In this document: one piece after another, positions 35,651-44,075 of the stretch
Layout: each line of letters opens with the position of its first letter
Numbering within the stretch: position 1 is the first letter of the stretch
Assembly (NCBI RefSeq): GCF_009363435.1
Contig: NZ_CP045354.1
Span: forward strand, 5,856,501 to 5,920,500
Reading direction: 5' to 3'
Origin: Labrenzia sp. THAF82
GTDB taxonomy: Bacteria > Pseudomonadota > Alphaproteobacteria > Rhizobiales > Stappiaceae
DNA length: 64,000 bases
Program-made: the position numbers and the translations under genes
Notes under the pieces: generated by a model
Databases searched by the model: none
Seen by the model: only the letters and a program-made list of their open reading frames with translations
What the model was told of the DNA's origin: nothing

Positions 35651-35925
35651 AGCTCCTCCTTGTGTCTTGCGGCCTCATTTATTTGTTGCTTTTGCGATTC
35701 TACCGCAACTGCGTCATCAAGCGCACGAAAGGCATGTGTGGCGATGGCGAATTGCTGCGGATAAGTCGGGGATGTGAAACACTGATCGACCAGTGTTTCC
35801 GTGATTGCCCAAAGATCGCGCAAGAGTTCGTCTTCCTGCTTGCGGCTTAGGCCCAGTGGCGCAATGTACGCGCGGTATTGTTCGCAATCCAAAACAGCTG
35901 GCTGCGCGTGGTGGTCTTGTGTCAT
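35647..35925 (-). CDS. Small protein co-translated with the recombinase
   Basis: This is a 92-residue acidic, helical protein starting MTQDHHAQPAVLDCEQYR, with LGLSRKQEDELLRDLWAI. No DNA-binding motif is obvious. The stop overlaps the recombinase start (ATGA). Position suggests a recombination directionality factor or an accessory protein, but sequence does not prove either. I start at 35925; an in-frame upstream start (35967) adds a short basic segment. Confidence 0.65.
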   Translation of the reverse strand: MTQDHHAQPAVLDCEQYRAYIAPLGLSRKQEDELLRDLWAITETLVDQCFTSPTYPQQFAIATHAFRALDDAVAVESQKQQINEAARHKEEL

Positions 35926-36119
35926 TGCAATTTCTTTCCGGCGCAGTCTCGCGCTGGAAAGCTGCACTGGCGTGCAATTAAGATGAGCGGGAAACCACGC
36001 CTTGATCTTGAGTTCAAAGGCAATGGCATAAAAAGGCCCTTTACTTTGGCTTTGGGATCATTCGCGGCAAAACGCGGATCGAACCAGATACAAAAATACG
36101 GGCGTACTTCTAGGTATTT

Positions 36120-36134
36120 GTTCCTATATTGTTC
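36120..36134. promoter_or_regulatory. LexA (SOS) box, GTTC-N7-GTTC
   Basis: GTTC at 36120-36123 and GTTC at 36131-36134 are separated by seven AT-rich bases. This direct repeat is the known LexA-binding consensus of alphaproteobacteria. It overlaps the -10 element of the leftward promoter that reads into the small gene and the serine recombinase, the position expected for repression released by DNA damage. Confidence 0.75.
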
Positions 36135-36154
36135 TATAATTTGAAAATAGTCAA
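36126..36154 (-). promoter_or_regulatory. Promoter of the recombinase operon
   Basis: On the minus strand, TTGACT (36154-36149) is followed after a 17-base spacer by CAATAT (36131-36126). The promoter starts about 30 bp after the ardA-like stop and lies about 200 bp before the small gene. The 200-bp leader contains another possible short frame (35922-36194) that I do not accept as a gene. Confidence 0.6.
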
Positions 36155-36186
36155 GACAATTCAATGAGATCACGCTGCACCCCTCT

Positions 36187-36696
36187 TCAAGCACAGCGAT
36201 AGATCAGGCTCTGGCCGTTGATGACCGTCTCTGTGTAATCCATCGCCAGATCACGGGCGATAGCATCATAGTCGATGTAATTTTCAAGGTGCTCGGGTAT
36301 GACACCAAACAGCCCCTCATCGACAAATTGCTCTGCCAGCTCGCGCATGTCATCCACCTCATAGAGGTCGATATCAGTGTCATAGGGATCATCTGAAACG
36401 TCCGCATGGTCGAAGCCGCACTCTCCAACGGCGATGATGTAGCGGGTCTTTTGATCGTCGCTCCACTCCTCCACCTTTCCAAGAAAGTCCGCAAAATTGC
36501 CTTGATGCAACCTCCAGGCTCTTGCCAATTCGCAATCGATGCTCTTGCCATCGATAAATTGGATTTCATGATCCTCGACCAGACCGCCGTATGCGTTGCG
36601 GTGGGTTTTGGCCTTCGCATCAAACTCATCGGCGGAACAAAAATAGAAGCCTCGTGAGATGATATCATAGGGCTGTGCATGCAATTGAATGGTCAT
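36187..36696 (-). CDS. ardA: ArdA-family antirestriction protein
   Basis: This 169-residue acidic protein starts MTIQLHAQPYDIISRGFYF. It contains EIQFIDGKSIDCELARAW and ends with AEQFVDEGLFGVIPEHLENY and YDAIARDLAMDYTETVI, which match ArdA throughout. ArdA mimics B-form DNA and inhibits type I restriction and modification enzymes, protecting incoming mobile DNA. The unusually high Asp and Glu content supports mimicry. The same frame runs upstream to 37119 but only through IS and terminator sequence, so I start at 36696. Confidence 0.88.
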   Translation of the reverse strand: MTIQLHAQPYDIISRGFYFCSADEFDAKAKTHRNAYGGLVEDHEIQFIDGKSIDCELARAWRLHQGNFADFLGKVEEWSDDQKTRYIIAVGECGFDHADVSDDPYDTDIDLYEVDDMRELAEQFVDEGLFGVIPEHLENYIDYDAIARDLAMDYTETVINGQSLIYRCA

Positions 36697-36810
36697 ATTG
36701 GGCTCGCTTGGTTTGATGTTGATCCGAGCGCGGCGAAGCCGATCAAAAAGGAAAACTCCCCCGCGCATGAACCTCTGCCAAACGGCGAGCGTCCGAAAAT
36801 CATGCGAAGC

Positions 36811-36847
36811 AAAAACAAAAAAAGCCGCAGACCCTTCAGGGGCTGCG
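36811..36847 (-). terminator. Rho-independent terminator upstream of ardA
   Basis: On the minus strand, the stem CGCAG-C-CCC/GGG-T-CTGCG with a 4-base loop is followed by TTTTTTTGTTTTT. It separates the IS remnant from ardA and would stop leftward transcription from the IS. The gene it once served is not visible. Confidence 0.8.
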
Positions 36848-36936
36848 ACCAAAAACAGGACGACACGATGAAACTCCGGGGATCGGTCCATCATCTTCTC
36901 GGGAGACCGCAAGCCGAAGGACTGCGGCGGCAAGAT

Positions 36937-37983
36937 GATTGACCGACAGCAGCCGTGGCTTGTGCCGAATATCGACCTGATCACAGCTGGAAGCATCAAG
37001 GGCCAGTTCCAACGTGTCGGTGACATCGCTTGCCGACATCGTCGTACATAGCTTCCAGGCGACAACGTACCGGGAGAAGTCATCCAGAATGGTCGACAGA
37101 TAGAACCAACCCCAGCCAATGATCTTTATGTTGGTGAAGTCAGTCTGCCACATCTGGTTGATAGCGGTGGTCTTGTCTTGGAATTCATCCGCAGCCTTGA
37201 TGACTACGAAGGCCGGACTGGTGATCAGATTATGGGCCTTGAGCAGACGATACATCGATGCTTCTGACACGAAGTACTACTGTGTGTCAGTAAACCGCAC
37301 CGCCAACTCTCGTGGTGACAACTCGGACTCTGCCAGGGCCAGATCAACAATACGATCCCGAATGTCATTCGGGATGCGGTTCCACACTTGTGACGGCTTT
37401 GTAGAGCGATCTTCCAGGGCTTCCGGGTCACCTGTCAGATATTTATTGTACCAGCGATAGAAGGTAGTGCGGGGGATGCCAAGCGTATCAAGAGCCTGTT
37501 TGGCAGGAAGGTGGGACTGCTCCACCAGCCGATTGATCTCGAGCTTCTCTGATGCAGGGTATCTCATTCGTCCTTGCCCCCATCCCCGACCATGCTTTTT
37601 TTGATCAACCGCAACACTAGGGCTTGCTCGGCGACCACCTCCTTGAGGTCTCGAGCTTCACGACGCAGATCCTGCACTTCACCTGTGTTCGCTTCCCGGG
37701 CAGTGTCACCAGCCAAACGCTTGCGACCTGCTTCCATGAATTCCTTCAACCAACTGTAGTACTGGCTCTAGGCATTACCTTCCTGGCGACACAGCTCGGC
37801 AATGCTGTCTTCGCCGCGAAGGCCAGCAAGCACAATCCGGATCTTGTCTTCTGCGGAATACCTCTTCCGCGTCTTACGGCGGATGTCTTTCACTGTACGA
37901 TATACTGCATCCCGATGACGCTCGCTCTTCTGTCTCATGCTTCACTCCTGATCAGTGAAGATGAGCCAAAACCTCTCCCTTAG
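36937..37983 (-). pseudogene. IS3-family remnant (orfA and orfB with in-frame TAG codons, 3' truncated)
   Basis: OrfA starts at 37938 and carries an in-frame TAG at 37768-37770, where the family has Gln (EGNA-stop-SQYYSW). OrfB starts at 37567, overlapping the orfA stop by 4 bp. It carries an in-frame TAG at 37277-37279 and continues as SEASMYRLLKAHNLITSPAF and STILDDFSRYVVAWKL, the first DDE region. The similarity stops after HKPRLLS near 36940, so the catalytic C-terminus is lost. The element cannot make active transposase. Confidence 0.8.
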
Positions 37984-37994
37984 ACAATCAGCTT

Positions 37995-38392
37995 ATCTGG
38001 ACCCATAAGCGCTGACGGGGAACAACAGGCGGATCGCGTCTTTGCTCAGATATGCAGTTTGGCATGTGAACGACAAGCGCGTCGAGCGACTGCGGCGACG
38101 AGAGAGGCTGAAAGTGCCAATGAAACAACCAAGGAGAGGGCGCTCTGGCTGAACGGCGGATCATGTGTTCGGCTGCGACCGGAGGATCCCAATCATGTCT
38201 GGAGTTATGACTTCGTGCATTGTCGAACTCATGATGAAAAGGCGTTCCGGACCTTGAACATCCTGGATGAACATACCCGCGAGTGTCTGGCAATCCGGGT
38301 GAAGCGTAAGCTGAACTCCACCGACGTGATTGACGTGCTGACGGATCTCTCCATCCTTCGAGGTGTTCCAGCCTACATCAGATCAGACAACG
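37995..38392 (+). pseudogene. IS3-family (IS407-like) orfB, 5' fragment
   Basis: Translation gives WHVNDKRVERLRRRERLKV, then after a frameshift near 38140 LWLNGGSCVRLRPEDPNHVW, SYDFVHCRTHDEKAFRTLNI and ILRGVPAYIRSDN. The frame breaks at IRSDN (38392), in the middle of the DDE catalytic domain, where the IS110-type element is inserted. The 3' part resumes at 40011. Confidence 0.8.
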
Positions 38393-40010
38393 TCCTATGT
38401 CGGGAAAAAATTGCTGCTTAGGTCAGCAGTTGTACGGCGTCTGAGAGTTCAGACACCCCATTAAGGTTGCCCAGACGGGTTCTGCCGTCATCCAATAAGC
38501 GAACACAGGGCACGCGCCACGGCGGCCCTCACCGCCCTTAAGACGAGATCCGAATTCCCAAGCAGAAAGCCCGAACATTATCTACGAGGTCAGCGAGCTA
38601 CCTCGACGGCCCGTCTCAGAGAGAAGTCTTTCCGCCTGGGCTCACCCCTACAAAGAAGGGGCGATAGGGTTCGCCGTGTTTAACGACGGCGTGAATGGTG
38701 CGCGCCATCTTGGCCGCAATTGCTGTATAGGCCTTGTGGCGCAGATGGGCATTGTGTCAGTCCATGGAGATGTAACGCTCGAGCTTGTCCCGAAAGCTGT
38801 TGGTCCGCTTCAAGACTGCTGTTTGGCCAGCCATCCAGAGTGTCCGTCTAAGCCTTGCATTGCCATACTTTGAGATTTTGCTCTGCCCGCGGAACATTCC
38901 GGACTGCAAGGTGGCAAGGTCCATGCCGCAGAACTTGAGAAACTGGCGGTGATGCCGGAACCGGCGAAGGTCCCCGGCTTCGGCCAGGACGGTCATTGCA
39001 TTGATCGGCCCGATTCTGGGGATGGTTGTCAGCAATTGATTGTCTGCATGATCCAACAAGAGCCCAACGGCCCGAGCTTCGATCTCGTTGCGTTGCCGGA
39101 CCGGGCTACGGCCTTCTGCAAACACGAGACGAAACATTCGTACGGCGTCGGTATCGGGTTGCACCGGCACACGGACAGAACCAGCGGCCGTGGCATAAAT
39201 GTCCGAAAGTAAACATTCTTTTGAAACCTTGCGGCCAACCACTCGTCAAGCATCGGCAATGTGCGCTGCCTCAGTCATGGCTGTAATCATATGCGGCGTG
39301 GGATACTTCTCCAGAAAAGCCATGAACCAGTCGGAGCGCGCACTGCGATGCAAGCGGTCGGCTTCCGGAAAGCAGAGCGGAAGATAATGCGTCAGGATGC
39401 GATGCCAGAGCTCGGTCTTTGACCGGGAAACGATCTCATGTGTTTTGGACAGTTCCTGAATGTCAGCAGTGCCGCTCACCAGCTGATCATGGAAGAACTG
39501 CACGGCGCCGATCTCCAGCATGTGCAGAATGACCTGGGTGTCCTTCGGATCGTTCTTGTCCCAACTGTTGTGCAAAGCTTCGCGGGTTCAGGCCAATGCA
39601 ACGGAGGAGACGAGCCTCAGATCGAACCCGACCCGGCCAAGATGATACGCCAACGGCCGGTGATAGTTGCCCGTGGCCTCAAATTCGATCCGCGCTAGCG
39701 TCTGGTAGCCGGAAATAAACCCGGCCAGGCGTTCAAAATCCTTCATTGTGTTCATGATTGTCAGTCGGCGGCGACGCTACTTGCCAGGGATGCTGATCAG
39801 AACCTCATGCCGGTGTTTGGAAATGTCGATGGCGACAAACACAGTTGAAGCAATAGAATTGATGGCAGTCATAACCGGTCTCCTCAGCAGTGTGGTTTGT
39901 GCAAAACCACTGTTGAGACCTGCGACCGGTTATGGCCACCCGCTGCGCTAGTTGAAGGCTGCGCTGGCGGCCATAACCTACCAACAGCATGTATTCCCGA
40001 CGTGCCAAGG
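38393..40010 (-). mobile_element. IS110-family (IS1111-like) insertion inside the IS407-like element
   Basis: This is about 1.62 kb inserted between the codons for RSDN and EFVAQ of the IS407-like orfB. GTCGGGAA near the left end (38399-38406) is repeated in inverted orientation near the right end (about 39994-40001), the sub-terminal inverted repeat expected of the IS1111 subgroup. A strong hairpin (GGTCTC...GAGACC, about 39878-39921) lies just upstream of the transposase start. The exact ends are inferred from the interrupted gene. Confidence 0.7.
38616..39872 (-). pseudogene. IS110-family transposase with four in-frame stop codons
   Basis: One continuous frame of 419 codons runs from ATG 39872 to the stop at 38616. 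It keeps the DEDD N-terminus (VFVAIDISKHRHEVLIS; NSWDKNDPKD) and the Transposase_20 C-terminus (LLTTIPRIGPINAMTVLAEA; SKISKYGNARLRR). It is broken by TAG 39777, TGA 39588, TGA 39246 and TGA 38757, with no frameshift. At 39246 the family usually has Trp and at 38757 Arg, so single transitions explain those sites. The protein cannot be made without suppression. Confidence 0.8.
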
Positions 40011-40303
40011 GCGGGAGTTCGTTGCTCAAGCCGTTAGGGACTGAATCAACGCTGTGGGTGCAAAGACCGTATACATCGAACCAGGTTCACCATGGAAGAA
40101 CGGACACTGCGAGAGCTTCAACGCCCGCCTTCCGAGATGAGCTACTCGATGGTGAAATCTTCTATAGCTCAAAGGAAGCACAAATCTTGATTGAACAATG
40201 GAGGAAACTTTATAATACCAAGCGCCCACACAGCGCCTTGGGCTACCGACCACCAGCACCAGAAACTATCTTCCGAATGGACCAAAACCCAGGCATGCAC
40301 TAA
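40011..40303 (+). pseudogene. IS3-family (IS407-like) orfB, 3' fragment
   Basis: The sequence resumes as REFVAQAVRD, then an in-frame TGA at 40042-40044 where Trp is usual, then INAVGAKTVYIEPGSPW and NGHCESFNAR. A one-base insertion near 40131 shifts the rest into another frame (FRDELLDGEIFYSSKEAQI, YNTKRPHSALGYRPPAPE). With the fragment at 37995-38392 it makes one old IS copy that was decayed as well as interrupted. Confidence 0.8.
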
Positions 40304-40579
40304 AAATCAAAACGGACCACTCTGGTGGGGCTGATCATCGGTATGATAACCAGTCTCAAAATCACGTCAGCAACCTGTGAATCACTTTACATCAAATCCC
40401 GAATCCCAAGACGAATACGTAAGTAATTCGTCCGCGCGGCCTAGAAACGGCCCCACTAGCATGCTTAAGTCACCGGAGAGGATTTAACAGCGCGGATTAT
40501 ACACTATCACCGCCCAATTGATTTTCTCTAAGTAGACTAATCGCTCTGGCTTGCTTTTGCCAAAACACGGACAAACTGA

Positions 40580-41314
40580 ATGTCGCAAAAAGACTCTTAT
40601 AACCGCAAAAAACGGTTCGAATTTCATGATCGCTCTTTTTTTAATCGTATAAAAAATTCTATATTACTTTTCAAGGATCCAGATTTATTCGAAAAAGACG
40701 TTGTCTCAAGAGTTCTCATGGAGGCAGGCAAAGAATACCTCAAACAACCTGACAGATGGCAACGCGTCAAGGATGTAACCTATGAGGCCATGGGAATGGC
40801 GCAACTCGAATCAGGCAGCATGCTTGAAATAGGCGGTCGCCGAAATCCACGAAACGAATCTTTTCCAGACTTCAAATATTCAGCAATGGACCTTCAGTTC
40901 GTCGACGATAGCCCTGTTCATGTAACCGCGGGGGATATAACCAACTGTCCTGAAATTCCAGACGAGTCTTTCGATCTAATTTTCAGCTTCGATGTTTTTG
41001 AGCACATAGATAAGCCATGGCTTGCGGGCCAAGAAATCCAAAGACTATTGCGCCCAGGCGGAGTAACAGTCCATTCAACTCTCTTTGCCTGGCGGTATCA
41101 CCCTTGCCCAATCGACTATTGGCGTTACAGCCCGGAAGGACTGGCGTCGTTGTTTCCTGCTCTCGAAAGATTGATATGCCGTTTCGACTACACTGAACGG
41201 CGCCGAGATGTAAACGGCCGCGGTAGAAGTCATTTGGAGCCGGACTTATTTGGGGCATTCAGAGAGAATATTCGCGTACACTACGCCGGTCAAAAACCTA
41301 TGAAAAACAAATAG
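40580..41314 (+). CDS. Class I SAM-dependent methyltransferase (Methyltransferase_11 type)
   Basis: This is a 244-residue protein. The glycine loop is MLEIGGRRNPRNES near 81-94, and the later motif DLIFSFDVFEHIDKPW (about 134-149) and LLRPGGVTV (about 156-164) are typical of Methyltransferase_11 enzymes. A basic N-terminus (NRKKRFEFHDRS) precedes the domain. The gene is AT-rich compared with its core neighbours and lies between IS elements beside a capsule locus. Methylation of a sugar or lipid intermediate is plausible. It looks intact. Confidence 0.8.
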   Translation: MSQKDSYNRKKRFEFHDRSFFNRIKNSILLFKDPDLFEKDVVSRVLMEAGKEYLKQPDRWQRVKDVTYEAMGMAQLESGSMLEIGGRRNPRNESFPDFKYSAMDLQFVDDSPVHVTAGDITNCPEIPDESFDLIFSFDVFEHIDKPWLAGQEIQRLLRPGGVTVHSTLFAWRYHPCPIDYWRYSPEGLASLFPALERLICRFDYTERRRDVNGRGRSHLEPDLFGAFRENIRVHYAGQKPMKNK

Positions 41315-41425
41315 AGATCGCGACATCGTTTCACAACGTCGTACCGGCCAGCGCAGTCGATGAACTTAGCTCCAACGCGGCTTGCACTAGTCGCTGCCAT
41401 GTTTCATTTCTTGTCGAATTTCTGA

Positions 41426-41482
41426 TGACCTGATGCTGTGGACGGCCCCTGCACCGGCGCAGTGTGCGATGATTTGGCCGTT
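41426..41482. repeat. Left terminal inverted repeat of IS110 copy A
   Basis: 57 bp starting TGACCTGATGCTGTGGACGG and ending ATTTGGCCGTT. It matches the inverse of 43908-43964 at 55 of 57 positions. Confidence 0.8.
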
Positions 41483-41658
41483 GAGCCAGGTCTAAGGAGG
41501 ATTTCTATGCTTCAGGTTATTACCGTTGTCGGTCTCGATCTCGCCAAGCGGGTTTTTCAGGTACATGCTATCAGCGCCGACGGAAAAGTTGTCGTGAAAC
41601 GCAAGTTGTGAACCGCCCCGGGTTTACCGGAGAGTAAAACTCTCACTGGATACCCTTT

Positions 41659-41991
41659 ATGGATCAGAAGACAGTTCCCCCGAGATAAACAGCTGAGTTC
41701 CGCGAACGTGGCGTTCAGCTTTTTCGAGACCACCGCAGCGACTATGACAGCGACAACGCCGCCTATCGTGCCATAGCGTCGAAGCTCGGTTGCTCCAAAG
41801 ACAGTCTGCGTGCGTGGTGTTTCCATGCGGCGCGTGATGCAGGAGAACGAGCAGGCCCGACGCGCGAGGACAAGGCGCGGATCAAAGCTCTTGAGCGGGA
41901 GAACCGGGAACTTCGCCAGGCCAACGAGATCCTGAAGAAGGCGTCTGCTTATTTTGCCCAAGCGGAGCTCGACCGACCGTTCCGCAAATGA
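41659..41991 (+). pseudogene. IS3 orfA with early in-frame TAA
   Basis: The frame opens MDQKTVPPR and then meets TAA, where relatives have Tyr, before TAEFRERGVQLFRDHRSDY and a leucine-zipper segment KALERENRELRQANEILKKA. The stop overlaps the orfB start by 4 bp (ATGA). Without read-through only nine residues are made. Confidence 0.7.
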
Positions 41992-42691
41992 CCGCGTTCA
42001 TCGAAGAGTACCGTGAAGCCTTTGGGGTCGAGCCGATCTGCCGCGTTTTGCCGATCGCCTCATCGAGCTACTATTCGCATGCCGCGGATGCCGAGGAGAT
42101 CCTGCGCGTCCATGAGATAAGCAAGGGGCGCGATGGAGCCCGCAAGATTTGGCGTCAACTGCACCGCGAGAGCTGGGACATTGCCCGCTGCACCGTGGAA
42201 CGCTTGATGAAGGGGCTTGGCTTGCAAGGCGTCACGCGTGGCAAGAAAAAGACAACAACACCGGATCCGGCCATGCCCTGTCCACTGGACAAGGTCAACC
42301 GGAACTTCACGGCCACAGCCCCGAACCAGCTCAGGGTTTGGGATTTCACCTATTGTTCGACATGGCAGGGAATGGTCTATGTGGCCTTCGTCGTCGACGT
42401 CTTTGACCGCAAAACCGTTGGCTGGCGGAGACCGGCATCGACGCGTCGGTCGGAAGCGTTGGCGACAGCTATGACAACGCTCTGGCCGAAAACATCATCG
42501 GTTTGTTCAAGACGGAAGTCATCAACCTGTTCGGCCCATGGAAATCAGCGGGCCAGATCGAATGGGAGACCCTGAAATGGGTCTCTTGGTACAACACCGT
42601 GCGGCTCCACAGCTCCATCGGATACACAACCCCACGTGAAGCGGAGGAGGCATTCTTTCGAAACGCAAATGCCCTTGATAAGGTCGCCTAA
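41988..42691 (+). pseudogene. IS3 orfB with internal deletion of the catalytic core
   Basis: The N-terminal part (FIEEYREAFGVEPICRVLPI; LRVWDFTYCSTWQGMVYVAF, the first catalytic Asp) runs to VFDRKTVGWR near 42426. It then jumps, out of frame, to VGSVGDSYDNALAENIIGLF and WYNTVRLHSSIGYTTPREAE. The segment that holds the second catalytic Asp is absent, roughly 120-150 bp by comparison with family length. The protein is inactive. Confidence 0.8.
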
Positions 42692-43643
42692 TCTTTGAAA
42701 CAAAAAATGTCCGGTAAGACCGGTGCGGTTCATTGCGCCGAAGCGAAGTCATCCCTTTCTTCTCCGCGCTGCGACCATGCCTTATCGGGATGGGGGCCCT
42801 GTGCCTCTGCACACCACTGGGGTCGGGAGTTACTTGCTCTCGACCATAAGATACGGTTGATGCCACCAGCATACGTCAAACCCTATGTGAAACGAGGGAA
42901 GACAGATGCAACTGACGCCGAAGCGATCTGTGAAGCGGTAACAAGGCCGACGATGACGTTCGTCGCCGTCAAAAGTCGACAGAAACGGGGCGTACTCATG
43001 CTGCACAACACCCGAGACCTCCTGGTTCGGCAACGTACCGCACTGATCAAAGCCCTGCGTGCTCATCTGGCTAAATTTGACTTGGTCACTGCTACTGGAC
43101 CTGGTGGCGTCAGAGCACTTACCGGTTTGTGCACGAGCAGCAGGACGATCCGCCATCCCATGCGTGCACCGCTCTATTCTCGATTGTCGAGCAACTTAAA
43201 AAGCTCGCTGAGGAGATCGAAAGACTTGAGAAGCAAATCCTGGCTTGGCATCGCTCCGATGACACCAGCCGCCGATTGGCTACTATACCAGGCATCGGAC
43301 CGATCACGGCTTCCGCCATTGCAGCAGCTGTCCGGACCCAGGATAATTCCGGTCGGGTCGTCAGTTCGCTGCTTGGCTTGGCCTGACGCCGCGCCCCAAC
43401 AGCTCAGGTGGAAAGGATCGACTTGGCGGCATCAGCAAACAGGGAGACGGGTATCTCCGACGACTGCTAGTGGTTGGAGCGACTGCGATCGTGCGGAGGG
43501 CGCGCGCTGACCCAAGCAAGCAACCTTGGCTCGGGGAGCTTCTCGAACGAAAAGCTGTTCGGGTGGCAACTGTCGGGCTAGCCAACAAGACTGCAAGAAT
43601 CGCATGGGCGATCATGACAAGAAAAGAAATCTACGCCGCCTGA

Positions 43644-43907
43644 GATCGTCCCGATTGCCATTGGGGGCGAAGGGATGATGAAAGAGGACTGAGCGGTGAT
43701 GACAAACCGGTCAGACCGGGGATCGGCCAAACCCAGGGGAGCAGAGCGCTTCGAGCGCGTTGACCTGATCAGGGAACCGATCTGCGGACTTCATCAGGGC
43801 CAGCAGCCATGTTGAGCTGCACAAACAGGCCGAACACGTGGATGCACCCGACTGGTGCGCCGCTTCACAAATCCTCTTGCGCCAAGGGAGCCGTCCACAC
43901 GAGGCTA
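43644..43907. other. Non-coding 3' region of IS110 copy A (possible guide-RNA region)
   Basis: These 264 bp between the transposase stop and the right repeat hold no gene but have several short inverted repeats (for example ACCGGTCAGACCGGGG near 43709 and GCTTCGAGCGCGTT near 43748). The same stretch is kept in copy B at 47001-47263. In IS1111-like IS110 elements the bridge RNA is encoded on the 3' side, so this is where one would be expected. This is an inference from position. Confidence 0.3.
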
Positions 43908-43964
43908 AACGGCCAAATCATCGCACACTGCACCGGTGCGGGGGCCGTCCACAGCATCAGGTCA
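43908..43964. repeat. Right terminal inverted repeat of IS110 copy A
   Basis: Inverse of the 57-bp left repeat, ending GCATCAGGTCA. Confidence 0.8.
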
Positions 43965-44075
43965 ACGTTCCAGAAGAGATGGCGGCGAACCTATTTAGAA
44001 CGTGCAGCCAACTTCCGGGTTGTCGTTAAGCTTGTGCCATCCGTATTTAGTCTCAGGTTTGCGAGAGCCCACTGC

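Larger units (their letters stand above)
41609..42732 (+). mobile_element. IS3-family element with internal deletion, nested in IS110 copy A
   Basis: This 1124-bp element has terminal repeats TGAACCGCcCCGGgtTTACC at the left and the inverse of TGAACCGCaCCGGtcTTACC at the right. It is flanked by the 3-bp duplication TTG (41606-41608 and 42733-42735), as shown by the uninterrupted sequence in copy B. It is shorter than usual because part of orfB is missing. Confidence 0.88.
41507..43643 (+). pseudogene. IS110-family transposase, copy A (interrupted and frameshifted)
   Basis: The start MLQVITVVGLDLAKRVFQVH carries the first catalytic Asp. After codon 34 the IS3 derivative interrupts it. It resumes at 42736 and shows three frameshifts, after the LRPCLIG region (about 42790), at about 43120 and at about 43350. 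The conserved parts LMPPAYVKPYVKRGKTDATD, RRLATIPGIGPITASAI and SKQGDGYLRRLLVVGA lie in different frames. The same three frameshifts occur in copy B, so they predate the duplication. Confidence 0.8.
41426..43964 (+). mobile_element. IS110-family element, copy A, interrupted by an IS3 derivative
   Basis: Without the nested IS3 and its 3-bp duplication this element is 1412 bp, matching copy B (1411 bp). Both ends carry 57-bp inverted repeats (41426-41482 and 43908-43964), with only two mismatches between them. Copy B lies in the opposite orientation at 46944-48354. The 264 bp between the transposase stop (43643) and the right repeat hold no gene. Confidence 0.8.

Noticed and set aside
35922..36194. 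90-codon minus-strand frame between ardA and the small recombinase-linked gene
   Set aside because: It overlaps the promoter and LexA box and has no ribosome site or family similarity.
34193..36696. Prophage
   Set aside because: A recombinase and ArdA are present, but there are no capsid, terminase, tail, lysis or replication genes in the window.
36697..37119. N-terminal extension of the ArdA frame to 310 residues
   Set aside because: The extra 141 codons run through a terminator and antisense IS3 sequence; the ArdA family starts at MTIQLHAQ.
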